DNA of 64,000 nucleotides, from the NCBI RefSeq assembly GCF_014041935.1, contig NZ_CP059491.1:558001-622000 (forward strand), written 5' to 3'. Below, piece after piece: positions 48,756 to 59,404 of this stretch. Positions within the stretch are counted from its first letter, which is position 1. The number at the start of each line of letters is the position of its first letter. Position numbers and translations under genes: made by a program. The DNA is from Gordonia jinghuaiqii. GTDB taxonomy: Bacteria; Actinomycetota; Actinomycetes; Mycobacteriales; Mycobacteriaceae. Below the pieces are notes generated by a model. That model searched no databases, was not told where the DNA came from, and saw nothing but the letters and a program-made list of their open reading frames with translations.

Positions 48756-51097
48756 GGGTCCCCCTCGAGTTGGCGGTCGGTGTGGTCGGCGGAAGCCTGC
48801 GCACGCAACGTGTCCCAGTCGCGTACGACGTCGATGAGCTCCCCCCGGGCCCACAGCGGGGCCTGGTCCTGGAAGTGGTCGGAACGTGGATCTCCGCAGG
48901 CGCCCAGAGGCACGACCCAGCGGCTCGCACCCGGGTCGGCGAGGTCCCACACGTAGCGCGCGGCCGCACCGGTGATGCACATGTGCGAGCCCACCGCGGC
49001 GGCGTTGGCGAAGACGCATTCGGCGTCACCCGCCAGCGGCAACGGCACCGGGCGCAGACCGGCGAACAGTTCCGGATGGTGCGGTGAGGCGCCGACCAGA
49101 TCGAAGCCGTGGATCGGCGCGAGCACGTGCACGCTGCCCCACGTGGGAATGGTCCCGAGCGCCTCGATGCGCGCGTGGACCGCGGTCAGTGCCTCGACCG
49201 CCACGGCCTCGATGTCGATGCCGATGCTGTCGGTGTTGGCGACCACTGATGTCAGTGCCGTGGCCAGGCGGGGCTCGGGCACGAACCATGGCTGGAACAC
49301 GGCCGGGAAGCCGTGCGGTCCGCGCAGCGGGGCCAGCACATCGGTGCGCGCGACGCCGAGGACGAGCTGGGTGCGGAACTCGGCGTACAGGTAGGCATCG
49401 GTGCTGTCGGCGGCCATCGTCGTGTCCCAGGCGACGAGGCGTCGACGGATCTCCTCGGCCTCGGCATTGGTGCCACGAATCCGCGAGAGCAGCTCCTGGA
49501 CCACCTCGGCCTGCTCGAGGCGGATGTCGGCGTGGATGTCGGCGCAGTCCTGCGGACTCACCGAGTCGAGCCCGTCCAGGAGTTCGGTGATCCGGACCGA
49601 GCGGAACGGTTCCACACATTCGCTCGTCATCGGTTGCAGCGGTGGGACGTCGGACATCCGCTGGTTGGCCGTGACGGTGACGCCCGCACCGGGGGTGGTG
49701 GCGTCGAAGTCCGGGTCACCGAGCGAACCCGCCTCGTAGCCCTGCCACTGGTGCCGGGCCTCCCACCCGGGTACCGGGAGCCAGTAGTTCTCGGACGCGC
49801 GGACCGGGACCCGGCCGGCCACATGGGTTGCGACGCTGCCGTCGGCGTGGGCGATGACGGCGCGGTTCACCGGCTCGGTCCACGAGGACAACGCTGCTTC
49901 GACGTCGGCCATCGTCCGAGCGAACAGCAGGTCGAGCGGGGCGTCGAAGGTGACGTCCTCCGACAGCATCGGTGAACGCAGGCTCATCGCGAACGACTCG
50001 TCCGGACCGCCGAAGACGATCGCACCGTTGGGTGTGGTGATGACCTCCACCGCAACGGGTTCGGCGTTCCGGACGGTGATCTGTTCGGTGTGGACCGCGG
50101 CCTCGACGCGGCCGCCACCGGGCACTTCGACGACCAGGACGCCCGCGTCGTCCCGGGACAGCCGTTCGAGGTAGAGATCCTGGTAGTCGCCCATGGCGTT
50201 GGTGATGCCCCAGGCGATCTCGTCGCCCTGGCAGAAGTGGGGCACACCGGGGACACCGGCGAAGGCGAAACCCGCGACGTCGAAGGGCGCCATGTCGCCA
50301 GCCGGGTCCGATTCGGTCGCGGCCAGGTGGAACTGCTGGTAGATCCCCGGCAACTCGAGGAACCGATGGGGATCGCCTGCGACGATCGGGGAACCGGTGC
50401 TGCTGCGCGCAGCGCCCACTCCCCAGGCGTTGCTGCCCGACATCGGATCACCGAGGTCGACGGCGGGCGCCGGGTCTCGCGGCGCCGAGGGCTCGGTGAG
50501 CGCGAGAATCTCGTCGAGGAACGCCTGGTCCGGCATGGGCGGCATCGTCGGGTCGAGATCTCTGGTCTCGAAATCCCAGAACCGCAACGCATCCAGACCG
50601 AGCGTCCGGCACGCGTGCAGTCGGAACAACTTGGTGGTGAACCGGCCGAACAGCACGTGATGCATGATGAACACCGAGATCGGGGTCCAGGGCTGCCAGG
50701 CCTCCGGCCGGTGGTTCAGCGCGGCGAGTTCCGGTGCGTCCGAATCAGCCCCGCGGTCTCCGAAGTCTCCGAGGGTGCTGTTGACGCCGTCGACGTATGC
50801 GGTGATGAGGGCGCGCGTCCGGTCCGACGATGCCCCGAAGATCCTCTTCGCCACCGCGTCGAGTTGCGCGCGACGGGCGAAAGTGTCCCATTCGACGCAG
50901 GATTCGCCGAACACCTCGGCGGTACGCCCCTCGGCGCGCAGTCGCATGAACTCGATCTGCCACCGGCGATCCTGTGCGCACGCACGACCCTGTCCGTACA
51001 GTGCGCCGACCGGGGTGGCCGCGAGCACGTGGGGGATTCCGTGGGCGTCGCGGAGGATCTCCGACGCCGGGACGGTCCCCGTGGGGGTACCGGTCAT
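48743..51097 (-). CDS. penicillin-acylase-family Ntn hydrolase
   Basis: A 784-residue amidase of the penicillin/AHL acylase family. The autoprocessing junction is DPMSGSNAW with Ser222 as the expected new N-terminal nucleophile. The beta-subunit continues with PIVAGDPH. Family members such as PvdQ remove a fatty acyl chain from pyoverdine precursors. Unlike PvdQ there is no signal peptide, so it should act in the cytoplasm, before export. It overlaps desD (ATGA) and the condensation gene. I infer removal or exchange of an acyl group during siderophore maturation; a direct role is unproven. Confidence 0.75.
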   Translation of the reverse strand: MTGTPTGTVPASEILRDAHGIPHVLAATPVGALYGQGRACAQDRRWQIEFMRLRAEGRTAEVFGESCVEWDTFARRAQLDAVAKRIFGASSDRTRALITAYVDGVNSTLGDFGDRGADSDAPELAALNHRPEAWQPWTPISVFIMHHVLFGRFTTKLFRLHACRTLGLDALRFWDFETRDLDPTMPPMPDQAFLDEILALTEPSAPRDPAPAVDLGDPMSGSNAWGVGAARSSTGSPIVAGDPHRFLELPGIYQQFHLAATESDPAGDMAPFDVAGFAFAGVPGVPHFCQGDEIAWGITNAMGDYQDLYLERLSRDDAGVLVVEVPGGGRVEAAVHTEQITVRNAEPVAVEVITTPNGAIVFGGPDESFAMSLRSPMLSEDVTFDAPLDLLFARTMADVEAALSSWTEPVNRAVIAHADGSVATHVAGRVPVRASENYWLPVPGWEARHQWQGYEAGSLGDPDFDATTPGAGVTVTANQRMSDVPPLQPMTSECVEPFRSVRITELLDGLDSVSPQDCADIHADIRLEQAEVVQELLSRIRGTNAEAEEIRRRLVAWDTTMAADSTDAYLYAEFRTQLVLGVARTDVLAPLRGPHGFPAVFQPWFVPEPRLATALTSVVANTDSIGIDIEAVAVEALTAVHARIEALGTIPTWGSVHVLAPIHGFDLVGASPHHPELFAGLRPVPLPLAGDAECVFANAAAVGSHMCITGAAARYVWDLADPGASRWVVPLGACGDPRSDHFQDQAPLWARGELIDVVRDWDTLRAQASADHTDRQLEGDPCRS

Positions 51098-52893
51098 CTC
51101 GGGGCCACCTGTTCGCGTTCGGCGATTGGGTTGGTCAGCCGGTGCCCGGCGTCGATCAGCGAGGCGTAGGAGTCCTCGATGTCGACCATCCGCTTGTTGT
51201 TGCGCAACTGCAGGCCGTTCATGTGCACCGCCCCGAACTCCGGTGCGAACAGGTCCCACTTGGCGAACTTGTCCTCGAGATCGGGGTGCGCGGTGACGAA
51301 CTCGCGCAGGCTCTGCGCCACCAGCGACCAGAACTCGGCGTCGTCGACGAGACCTTGCGTGTGGAGCACCTCGGCGAGCGGCCGCAGGAAGTCGTCGAAA
51401 ACATCCGAGAGCACACCGAGATTGCGGATCTCGTCGGGTTCGGTGGTGAGCACGCGCGCGCAGTTCGCCGGAAGTCCTTCGGGCTCACCGAACACCGACA
51501 CCTCTTCGCCGATGTCCTTGAGGATGGCGCGGACCGGGATGCCGTCGTCGAGGATGAGGATGAGGTTCTCGCCGTGGGGGGAGAACTTCAGCTCGTACCG
51601 GTAGAGCAGATAGGTGATCGGGTGCAGGTAGGTCCGCAGGTAGCGCCGAACCCATTCCGACGCAGGGATTCCGGAGCGCTCGATGAAGGCACCCACCAGT
51701 GGTGCGCCGTGATGGTCGACGTGGAGCAACGCGGCCATCGTCGAGAGCTGTTCGTCGGCGGTGGCCAAGGTGACCGGGCTCTGACGCCAGAGCGCGGACA
51801 GGATCTTGCGGTACTCCGACCCCGGCTGCGTGATGGGGGTGAAAGTGGGGCTGCGGTAACCGATCGCGGCGACCTCGAAGATCATCTCGAACCCGATGGC
51901 GGTGAGGTACGGATCGTCGGCGACGAGTCCACGGACCCAGTTGTTGATCAGCGGCGTCGTGCGCATGTAGTCCGCCGACATTCCCCGGGTGAAGCCCATG
52001 TTCACGATCGACAGGGCGACCTTCACATAGTTGCGGGTCGGGGTCGAGGCGTTGAAGACGGTGCGGATCGACTGCTGGGCCTGGTACAGGTCCGGACTCT
52101 CACCGACCGCGACGATGCGCCGCTCGGCGATGTCGGCGGCGTACAGCTTCTGGACCTTCTCCACCCACTGCCACGGGTGCACCGGCAGGTAGCGGTAATC
52201 GGCCGGATCGCAACCCGACTCACGCAGAGTGGCATCGAAGTCGGCCAGCGTGTGTTCGCCGAGTTCCTCGACGAGCATGGCGTCGTAGTCGACGTCGCTG
52301 ACCGTCGCGACATCGCAGTCCTCGCGGCGCGCGGCAACCCAGACGAGCCGGAAGCGGTTGCCCACCTCCGGGGCGTAGCGGTCGATGTCGTCGGCGCTGA
52401 AACCCAGACGTCCGGCGTTGGCGACGATGCACGGGTGACCCTCGGTCATCGTCTTCTCGATGGTCTGGAAGTCGGCGCGGGCGAGATCGGCTGCGGCGAT
52501 GCGTCGTTCGTCGGGACGATCGGTGCTGATGGCGAGGGTGTTGATGAACTCCTCGAGGTAGTCCGGCAGGGCCTGCGGGGAGATTCCCAGCATCGGCGCC
52601 AGATCGATGACGAGTGTGATCGCGTCGACCGGGAGTTCGGCACCGTCGCGCACGCGACGCAACGACGACTCGTCGATCGCCCAGCTGTCCAGGGACAACC
52701 GGTCGGCGCGGAAGTGATATGCGGTGGAACCGTCGGCCGAGGTCACGACGTAGTTGCCGTCGCCGGTCTCGGTGGGATGCAAGGCCCGTTCGTGGGAGAA
52801 CTCGGCGAGGATCTTCTTGGCGATCCTGGTGTGATAGGTCTGCCGGTGGTTCCCGGAGGCCGACGTGCCGGTCGGTTCGCCGGGCGAGCGCAC
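51094..52893 (-). CDS. desD: NRPS-independent siderophore synthetase (DesD-like, IucA/IucC family)
   Basis: ATP-dependent amide synthetase joining hydroxylated acyl-diamine units. The 599-residue protein follows DesD along its length: [108 protein letters not shown] and DMFAPEF-like [21 protein letters not shown] choose GTG 52893 (AGGA 7 nt upstream); TTG 52914 is possible. The frame is open to 53448 inside desC. Desferrioxamine-type oligomerisation is the closest precedent. Confidence 0.85.
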   Translation of the reverse strand: MRSPGEPTGTSASGNHRQTYHTRIAKKILAEFSHERALHPTETGDGNYVVTSADGSTAYHFRADRLSLDSWAIDESSLRRVRDGAELPVDAITLVIDLAPMLGISPQALPDYLEEFINTLAISTDRPDERRIAAADLARADFQTIEKTMTEGHPCIVANAGRLGFSADDIDRYAPEVGNRFRLVWVAARREDCDVATVSDVDYDAMLVEELGEHTLADFDATLRESGCDPADYRYLPVHPWQWVEKVQKLYAADIAERRIVAVGESPDLYQAQQSIRTVFNASTPTRNYVKVALSIVNMGFTRGMSADYMRTTPLINNWVRGLVADDPYLTAIGFEMIFEVAAIGYRSPTFTPITQPGSEYRKILSALWRQSPVTLATADEQLSTMAALLHVDHHGAPLVGAFIERSGIPASEWVRRYLRTYLHPITYLLYRYELKFSPHGENLILILDDGIPVRAILKDIGEEVSVFGEPEGLPANCARVLTTEPDEIRNLGVLSDVFDDFLRPLAEVLHTQGLVDDAEFWSLVAQSLREFVTAHPDLEDKFAKWDLFAPEFGAVHMNGLQLRNNKRMVDIEDSYASLIDAGHRLTNPIAEREQVAPR

Positions 52894-52919
52894 CGCGAAT
52901 TCCTGGATGGTCAACGGTC

Positions 52920-53528
52920 TTACGCCCCCAGATCCGTGACCTCGACGGCGCCGACGGACTGTCCGTTGTCGGTGACCTCGAGGAAGTCCGCGCGCGTGCA
53001 GTAGCTGAGGTGGGCGGTTTTGTTGCCGACCGGGTAGTCGCCGTCGACGCGGAAGCCGACGCTCGCGTTCAGCCGGTGTACTGCGGTGTTGCGGACATCG
53101 GGTTCGACGACCACGCGTGCGGCGCCGACCTCGAGAATCGCGGTCCGCATGATGTGCAGCATCACCGCGCCGGTGAAGCCGGGCAGTGACTGCTCGGAAT
53201 GAGCGACCAGGAGGTGCATGCCGATGTCGCCCTCGGCCGGGACGTATCCGCTTGCGGGGTCGGCGAGTTCGCTCGTGGTGGGGTCGTAGAGTTCGAAGAG
53301 GAACTGCGGGACACCGTCGTGATACCCCAGGCGCATCCCGTACGGAGTTCCGGCGGTGGCCGCGGCGGTGTCGGCGATCATCTTCTCCACGTCGGCCACC
53401 GAGCTGTTGAGCATGTCCCAGTACTTGGCCTTGGGGTGGGTGAGCCACCCGTGGACCGTCGCGGCGTGCGACACGTCGTCGAGTTCGACCGAGCTCAGGT
53501 CGTAGGTGGGTGCGGAAGAAGTGGTCAT
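52920..53528 (-). CDS. desC: siderophore N-acyltransferase (DesC-like, GNAT)
   Basis: A 202-residue GNAT enzyme of the DesC/IucB/MbtK group. Typical stretches: [54 protein letters not shown], and an ending LSYCTRADF. It acylates the hydroxylamine made by the N-hydroxylase, with succinyl-, acetyl- or acyl-CoA/ACP as donor. DesC uses succinyl-CoA, whereas MbtK uses a long acyl chain; sequence alone does not decide. ATG 53528 overlaps the NRPS stop. Confidence 0.82.
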   Translation of the reverse strand: MTTSSAPTYDLSSVELDDVSHAATVHGWLTHPKAKYWDMLNSSVADVEKMIADTAAATAGTPYGMRLGYHDGVPQFLFELYDPTTSELADPASGYVPAEGDIGMHLLVAHSEQSLPGFTGAVMLHIMRTAILEVGAARVVVEPDVRNTAVHRLNASVGFRVDGDYPVGNKTAHLSYCTRADFLEVTDNGQSVGAVEVTDLGA

Positions 53529-56500
53529 GGTGCCTTCGCTGTGGTGATGTCTGCTGCCGTGGACGCCGGTGTCCGTTGCGTCTGATCGCGCGCGATCTCG
53601 GCGTCGACCTGTTCGTCGGTGAGTTGCATGATGTCGAGGAGCGTCTGGGCGACGTGTGTCGCGCGCGGACCGTCGAGTTCGACGAGCCGGTCGGCGAGAC
53701 CGGCGACGGTCCGGTGGGTGAAGATGTCGGCCACCGACAGTCCCGGGGCGTCGAGCCACCGCCGTGTCAGTGCCACCACGCGGGTGGCCTGTACCGAGTC
53801 GCCGCCGAGCGAGATGAAATCGTCGGTGACGCCGATCGGCCGGGCCGAGATGACCTCGCCGAAGATCAGGACCAGCGCTTCCTCGACCGCATTGCGCGGT
53901 GCCACGGCGTCGGCCGCATCGTCTGAGGTGTCGACGAGTGCGGCGATCGCCTTGCGGTCGTACTTGCCGTTCGAGGTGAGCGGCAGGGCGTCCAGGACGG
54001 TGACGGAGCGCGGGACCATGTGCGGCGGAAGCGTGTGCGCCAGGGCGGAGCGGACAGCTGCTTCGTCGGTGACCGGATCGGCGGCCACCGAATCGGCGAG
54101 GACCACGGCCGCCCGCAGGTCACGTCCGTCCGACCAGGCCACGGCGGCAGCCACTTCCGGCAGGCCGAGCAGGCCGGCCTCGACCTCGCCGAGTTCGACG
54201 CGATAGCCCCGCACCTTGACCATGTGGTCGGCGCGACCGAGGAAGTCGAGGAATCCGCCGGGCAGGTAGCGGGCGAGATCGCCGGTGCGATACCACTTCT
54301 GGCCCTCGTGGACGACGAAGCGGTCGGCGGTGCGTTCGGGGTCGCCGCGGTAGCCGTCGGCCACCCCTGCACCGCCGATCCACAACTCGCCGGGCACGAG
54401 GTCGGGGCGGTCGCGACCGGTCTCGTCGACGACGCGGCAACGGACGCCGCGCAGCGGAATCCCGTAGGGCACGAACGCCATCCCGGCGGGTACGTCGGCG
54501 GATTCACAGATCGTGGAGTGGATCGCGGTCTCGGTGGTACCGCCGAGGCCCGCGACACGGCAGTCCGGGAGCTGGGCGTGGACTCGATCGAGCAGCGAGA
54601 CGTCGACCTTGTCGCCACCCATGATGACCATGCGCAACGACGAGGGCAGCGGGGCGATGTCGAGGATCATGCCCAGGATCGACGGTACGCAGTTCAGCGC
54701 GGTCACCGAGTGTTCGGTGAGCAGGCGTGCCCAGTCGTCGACCTTGGTCTGCTCGTCGTCACCGGGCACCACGACGGCACCGCCGACGGCGAGCAGTCCG
54801 AAGATGTCGAAGACGGACAGATCGAACTCCAGCGACGACACCTGCAGGCTGCGATCATCGGCGCCCAGGTCGTAACGGTCGACCAGGTCGGTGATGGTCG
54901 CGACCGCGGCGCGGTGCGGCACCTGCACGCCCTTCGGCAGACCGGTGGACCCGGAGGTGAACAGCACGTAGGCGAGCGCGTCACCGGTGACCTCGACGGG
55001 GTCGGCGGGTGCCGCGCCGCGCGCGGCCGTGATGTCGAGAACGTTTGCCTCGCAGCCGATCCAGGACGAGGTGTCGCGGGTGAGGACGGCGGCGGGCGTC
55101 GCGACGGTGACGATCCGCTCGCGTCGGGCAGCGGGTTGCGTCGGTGCGATGGGAACGTATGCGGCGCCGACGGCCAGGGCACCGAGTGCAGCGACGACCT
55201 GATCGCCGCCCTTGGGGAGATGGGTGATCACGGTGTCGCCGGCGCGGACCCCGGATGCGGTGAGGGCGCCGGCCACCCTGCGCGCCTCGTCGGCGAGCTC
55301 GGCGTGGGTCCAGGTGCGGTCGTCGGTGATGACGGCGGGCGCGTCGGCGCGCTCGGCGGCGCGTGCGAACACCGTGCCGTGCAGGGTTCCGTCGAAGGTG
55401 TCGGTCTCGGGTAGTGCGGACTCCACCGAAAGGCGTTGCGCGCGAACCTCAGCGGGAAGCGGGTCGGGCGCCGGCACATCCCACTCGCCGTCGACGAGCA
55501 GTCCGAGGAGCAGCACGTAATAGTCGAACATCGCACGCGCGGTGTTCAGTTCGAGATCGGAGGCGCGCACGTCCCAGTTGAGGAGCAGACCGCCGGCCAC
55601 CTCGGTGACCTGGGCGTCGAGCAGTACCTGGGGGCCCTGGGAGACGATCCACGACGGGTCGCCGAGGACATCGGTGGCCTGCTGCGAGAACAGGTCGCCG
55701 AGGCCGAGGGCGCTGGTGAACACGATCGGTGAGACGACCGGTTCGCCACGGTCACGGCTGAGTTCGCGCAACACATCGAGGCCGCTCATCGAACCGTGGG
55801 CGGCGGCCTCGTGCATCGACGTCCGCATCTGACGGGCGCGTTCGGCGAGGGTGGCGCGCTCGCCGAGATCGACGCCGATGAGGATCGAGGAGGTGAAGTC
55901 GCCGACCACCTGCTCGACGTCGGGGTGGATCTGCGGCCGATCGAACAACGGGACGGTCAGCAGGAAGCGTGGACTCGCGGAATGGGTGCCGACGGCTTCG
56001 GCGAAGACGGCGGCCACCGCGGCCGCGGGCGTTACCCCGCGACGATGTGCGTGCTCTTCGAGACGCTTCCAGTCCGACGCGGAGACCGAATGGTGTAGCC
56101 GCACACTGTGCGGCTCGGCCTCGCCGCGCGTGGCACGCTCGTCGAGGGGCAGTTCGGGGGCACCGGGCAGATGCGGGATGCGTTCGCGCCACCAGGCGAG
56201 GTCGGCGTCGCTGATCTCCCGGCCGGTGCGGTCGGCAGTGATCGTGGCGAACGTGACCCCCAGCTCGGGGAGGCGCTCGCCGCGGTAGAGGCGGGCGAAG
56301 TCGTCGACGAGCACCCGGTAGCTCATGGCATCGGCCGCGATCATGTCGACGTCGAGGTGGACACGCGTGCACCCGTCGGGGAGGAGGCTGAGCTCGGCCC
56401 GGATGACGGCGCCCTCGTCGACCGGCAGGGTGCGATGCGTCCCGTGTGCGCGCTTCTCGGCCAGGATCTGCTCCACCATCTCCGGGGACTGCGACCGGAG

Positions 56501-57346
56501 GTCGTGTACCGCAATGGCTTCCGGGTGTGCGGGCCCGACCTGCTGGGTGCCGTCGGGCAGTACTCGCACGCGGAGCATCGGGTGGCGTTCCAGCAGTGCG
56601 GTCATCGCCGAGGAGAATCGGCCGGGATCGATGTCGCGGCCGTCGAACTCGATGTAGAGGTGGGCGGCGACATTGCCGAAGGCGTGGCTGTTCGACCGGC
56701 CGATCCAGTACGCGTGCTGCATCGGTGCCAGCGGGAAAGGTGCTGCGGGATCGGCTGTTTCAGACGTGGCGGGTACTTCGGCTGGGGGAGTCGATGCGCC
56801 GCCGCCGAGCAGCGTCGCCCAGTCGGTGACGCTCGGCGCTGCGGCGAGACGCGCGAAGTCGATGTCGATGCCCCGTTTGCGCCAGGTGCCGGCCAGTCGC
56901 ATCATGCGCAGCGAGTCGAGCCCCTGGGCGATGAGGTCCTGGTGCGGGTCGATCGACTCCGGCGAGAGGCCGAGGGCCGCGGCGACCTCCGCCCGGATGT
57001 CGTCGGCATGGACACCGGTGCTCTGGGTGCTGCCGCTGCGCTGCGCGGCACCGGTGTGCGCCTCGCTGCTCGGGTTCTCGGCGACGCCGTTCTCTGCGGA
57101 TGACGTTCCGATCAGGGAGGCCCAGGCGTTGATCGTCGGGTTGGCGGCGAGACGTGCGAAGTCGATGTCGATGCCCCGTTTGCGCCAGGTGCCGGCCAGT
57201 CGCATCATGCGCAGTGAGTCGAGTCCCTGGGTGATGAGGTCCTGGTCGGGGTCGATCGACTCCGGCGACAGGCCGAGGGCCGCGGCGACCTCGGCGCGGA
57301 TGTGCGCCGGGGTGTCGAGGTCCGTGGTCTGGGAATTCATGGCCAT
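53525..57346 (-). CDS. nonribosomal peptide synthetase, ArCP-ArCP-Cy-A-PCP
   Basis: A 1273-residue single-module synthetase, first gene of the main operon. Domains: aryl carrier 1 (residues 14-80, Ser44 in GLDSL), aryl carrier 2 (115-181, Ser145), cyclisation domain (200-630) with DMIAAD at 334-339 instead of HHxxxDG, adenylation domain (650-1145: [35 protein letters not shown]), and a terminal carrier (Ser1184 in LGGDSVQ). No thioesterase. This is the MbtB layout: salicylate plus a cyclising amino acid (Ser, Thr or Cys) gives a hydroxyphenyl-oxazoline or -thiazoline. Release probably needs the free condensation enzyme. TGA overlaps desC. Confidence 0.88.
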   Translation of the reverse strand: MAMNSQTTDLDTPAHIRAEVAAALGLSPESIDPDQDLITQGLDSLRMMRLAGTWRKRGIDIDFARLAANPTINAWASLIGTSSAENGVAENPSSEAHTGAAQRSGSTQSTGVHADDIRAEVAAALGLSPESIDPHQDLIAQGLDSLRMMRLAGTWRKRGIDIDFARLAAAPSVTDWATLLGGGASTPPAEVPATSETADPAAPFPLAPMQHAYWIGRSNSHAFGNVAAHLYIEFDGRDIDPGRFSSAMTALLERHPMLRVRVLPDGTQQVGPAHPEAIAVHDLRSQSPEMVEQILAEKRAHGTHRTLPVDEGAVIRAELSLLPDGCTRVHLDVDMIAADAMSYRVLVDDFARLYRGERLPELGVTFATITADRTGREISDADLAWWRERIPHLPGAPELPLDERATRGEAEPHSVRLHHSVSASDWKRLEEHAHRRGVTPAAAVAAVFAEAVGTHSASPRFLLTVPLFDRPQIHPDVEQVVGDFTSSILIGVDLGERATLAERARQMRTSMHEAAAHGSMSGLDVLRELSRDRGEPVVSPIVFTSALGLGDLFSQQATDVLGDPSWIVSQGPQVLLDAQVTEVAGGLLLNWDVRASDLELNTARAMFDYYVLLLGLLVDGEWDVPAPDPLPAEVRAQRLSVESALPETDTFDGTLHGTVFARAAERADAPAVITDDRTWTHAELADEARRVAGALTASGVRAGDTVITHLPKGGDQVVAALGALAVGAAYVPIAPTQPAARRERIVTVATPAAVLTRDTSSWIGCEANVLDITAARGAAPADPVEVTGDALAYVLFTSGSTGLPKGVQVPHRAAVATITDLVDRYDLGADDRSLQVSSLEFDLSVFDIFGLLAVGGAVVVPGDDEQTKVDDWARLLTEHSVTALNCVPSILGMILDIAPLPSSLRMVIMGGDKVDVSLLDRVHAQLPDCRVAGLGGTTETAIHSTICESADVPAGMAFVPYGIPLRGVRCRVVDETGRDRPDLVPGELWIGGAGVADGYRGDPERTADRFVVHEGQKWYRTGDLARYLPGGFLDFLGRADHMVKVRGYRVELGEVEAGLLGLPEVAAAVAWSDGRDLRAAVVLADSVAADPVTDEAAVRSALAHTLPPHMVPRSVTVLDALPLTSNGKYDRKAIAALVDTSDDAADAVAPRNAVEEALVLIFGEVISARPIGVTDDFISLGGDSVQATRVVALTRRWLDAPGLSVADIFTHRTVAGLADRLVELDGPRATHVAQTLLDIMQLTDEQVDAEIARDQTQRTPASTAADITTAKAP
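56804..57307 (-). repeat. duplicated aryl-carrier-domain DNA
   Basis: Segments 57107-57307 and 56804-57004 encode two carrier domains that are almost the same from [18 protein letters not shown] through [14 protein letters not shown], and the DNA is nearly identical too. A 35-residue Ser/Gly-rich linker separates them. It looks like a recent in-frame duplication or one kept alike by gene conversion. Confidence 0.85.
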
Positions 57347-57411
57347 CAGCCAGGGCGCCTCTCGCAGATCGGGGTCGTGGTTACTCAGGCCTGGGGAACC
57401 CGCATTTAGGG

Positions 57412-57424
57412 TAGGTTATACTAA
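57412..57424. promoter_or_regulatory. DtxR/IdeR-like iron box of the NRPS operon
   Basis: TAGGTTATACTAA, 66 bp upstream of the NRPS start. It is a weaker match to the iron-box consensus than the next site. It should control the long minus-strand operon. Confidence 0.5.
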
Positions 57425-57484
57425 CTAGTCGCTCCGCCCAATATCGTGGGCCCACATCCCCCGAGCCCTCGGGACCGTTGCGAG

Positions 57485-57498
57485 TTAGGCTAGCCTAA
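57485..57498. promoter_or_regulatory. perfect iron-box palindrome between divergent siderophore operons
   Basis: TTAGGCTAGCCTAA is a perfect 14-bp palindrome in the middle of the 366-bp divergent region, the best iron box in the window. The region has no other gene. Confidence 0.8.
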
Positions 57499-57577
57499 GT
57501 CAGCGCTTGTGGTTCCGTCGAATGACGTGAATCACGGACCAGCCGGCTCGAACGGCGAGGCTTGTGTCCGGTGAATA

Positions 57578-57590
57578 TTAGGCTACCCTA
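57578..57590. promoter_or_regulatory. DtxR/IdeR-like iron box of the acyl-AMP ligase gene
   Basis: TTAGGCTACCCTA, 122 bp before ATG 57713 and 5 bp before an alternative in-frame ATG at 57596. Confidence 0.65.
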
Positions 57591-57712
57591 CCCAAATGGC
57601 GCGAACGGTTTTCGTTCGCCGAGACCAACTTGTCGGTGACACTCCGAACGTGTTCGGTAGCGCACCAAGACCCGCAGGCCGACGCCACCACCATGGCGAG
57701 GACGGAACGAGA

Positions 57713-59362
57713 ATGCCGCAGAACAGCGTGATCCTGGAAGAGTCGGGCTCCACCAATGCCCTGGCGGCGATGGTGCGCGAGGCCATGCTCGCGGGGGACA
57801 CCAGTCTTTCCGTGCTTGACTCGGACACCGGGGAATGGGTGACGGCCCCATGGCGTGAGGTGCACCTGCGCGCCGAGCAGGTCGCGGTCCAGCTTCTCGC
57901 CGACAGCGAGCGCCACGAGCCGTTGGCACTCGGTTTGATCGGCGACCCCACCGTGGACCTGATCGCCTCGATCCAGGGCGCATGGCTCGCCGGCGTACCC
58001 GTCAGCATCCTGCCCGGACCGATCCGCGGCGCCGACGAGGAGCGCTGGGCGCAGAACACCTACACCCGTTTCGTGTCCATCGGCGTCGGAACCGTGCTCG
58101 GCAGCGGGTCGCAACTGGATCTGTTGACGAAGGTCGACGGGCAGCTGAAGATCGCGCGGGCCGGCGAATACGGTCTCTCGGCCGACACCGCAGGCTTTGT
58201 GGCGCGAAATGTCAACGGCAACACCGTCGCCGTCCTGCAGGGGACCGCGGGGTCGACCGGTGAACCGAAGACCGCTGTGCTCCCCGCGTCCGCGGTGTAT
58301 TCCAACGCCATCGAGCTCGTCAGTCGCCTCGGCCTCCACCGCACCCGCGACACCGGTTTCAGTTGGCTGCCGCTCTACCACGACATGGGGCTCATGTTCC
58401 TGCTCGCAGGTATGACGACGGGAATCTCGACCTACATCGTACCGAACACGGCTTTCGCGGCCGCGCCGTTCAAGTGGATGCAATGGCTCACCGAGACCGA
58501 GACGACGGTGACCGCGGCACCCAACTTCGCCTACGACATTCTCGGTCGTTACGGAAAGTTGTTGCGCGACATCGATCTGTCCCGCCTGCGAGTGGCGATC
58601 AGCGGTGGTGAGCCCATCGACGCCGATGCGTTCGACAAATTCCTCGAGGCCACGGCGCCGTTCGGATTCGACCCGTCGGCCGCCGCGCCCGCCTACGGCA
58701 TGGCCGAATCCGCCTGCGCGGTCACGATGCCGGCCGTCGGTGAGGGTGCGCACTACGACGAGGTCACCCTCACCCCGCCCGGCGGTGGCGAGCCCATCCG
58801 GCGCCGCTATGCGATTCTGGGGAAGCCGTTGGGGGGCATGCAGATCCGGATCGTCGAGCCGAACGTCGACGTCCCGGTCATCGACGGCCGCGCCGTCGGG
58901 CACGTGGAAATTCGCGGGGCGTCGATGATGCGCGGCTACCTCGGCGACACCGATCTCGCACCGGGCGAATGGTTCTCGACAGGAGATCTCGGTTACCTGG
59001 TCGATGACCGGCTGGTCATCTGTGGGCGTGCCAAGGAAGTCATCATCGTCGCCGGACGCAACCTGTTCCCGATCGAGATCGAGCGAGCTGCCGCCGAGGT
59101 CGCGGGCGTCCGACGCGGCGGCGTCGTCGCGATGGCGCGCGGTGAGGGATCGGCGCGTCCCGGGTTGGTGATCCTCGCCGAGTACAAGGGTGCGGACCAG
59201 GACAAGGCCCGCGCCGAGGTCATCTCGGAGGTCGCGTCGGCGTGCGGGATCATGCCCGCCGAGGTGATCTTCGTGGCGCCCGACTCGGTCCCCCGCACCA
59301 CGTCCGGCAAGATCCGCCGCCTCGAGACCCGCCAGATGGTCGAGAACGGCGAGTTCAAGTAG
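57713..59362 (+). CDS. mbtM: fatty-acyl-AMP ligase (MbtM-like)
   Basis: Activates a fatty acid as its adenylate and loads it on the carrier protein. The 549-residue enzyme has LQGTAGSTGEPKTAVL (P-loop), SWLPLYHDMGLMFLL typical of FAALs, AYGMAESACAVTMP, TGDLGYLVDDRLVICGRAKEVIIVAGRN and the C-terminal TTSGKIRR lysine. Matches the mycobactin acyl ligase MbtM (FadD33). I use ATG 57713 (MPQNS); ATG 57596 would add 39 residues not seen in the family. The SIP gene follows after 42 bp. Confidence 0.85.
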   Translation: MPQNSVILEESGSTNALAAMVREAMLAGDTSLSVLDSDTGEWVTAPWREVHLRAEQVAVQLLADSERHEPLALGLIGDPTVDLIASIQGAWLAGVPVSILPGPIRGADEERWAQNTYTRFVSIGVGTVLGSGSQLDLLTKVDGQLKIARAGEYGLSADTAGFVARNVNGNTVAVLQGTAGSTGEPKTAVLPASAVYSNAIELVSRLGLHRTRDTGFSWLPLYHDMGLMFLLAGMTTGISTYIVPNTAFAAAPFKWMQWLTETETTVTAAPNFAYDILGRYGKLLRDIDLSRLRVAISGGEPIDADAFDKFLEATAPFGFDPSAAAPAYGMAESACAVTMPAVGEGAHYDEVTLTPPGGGEPIRRRYAILGKPLGGMQIRIVEPNVDVPVIDGRAVGHVEIRGASMMRGYLGDTDLAPGEWFSTGDLGYLVDDRLVICGRAKEVIIVAGRNLFPIEIERAAAEVAGVRRGGVVAMARGEGSARPGLVILAEYKGADQDKARAEVISEVASACGIMPAEVIFVAPDSVPRTTSGKIRRLETRQMVENGEFK

Positions 59363-59404
59363 GAGCGGTCGGCACGTTCGAGCCCGGTAGAGGAGGCACC
59401 GCAG

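Noticed and set aside
51094..52893. Aerobactin-type (citrate) IucA/IucC synthetase
   Set aside because: Stretches such as [17 protein letters not shown] and [16 protein letters not shown] follow DesD, and DesA/B/C-like partners adjoin; a citrate-type function is not fully excluded.
53525..57346. Frameshift or missing thioesterase as evidence of a broken synthetase
   Set aside because: The frame is intact and ends in a complete carrier domain with an overlapping next gene; lack of a thioesterase fits release by the free condensation enzyme.
57596..57712. Extra 39 residues at the start of the acyl-AMP ligase
   Set aside because: The ATG is only 5 bp from an iron box and the residues do not resemble the family; kept as an alternative start only.
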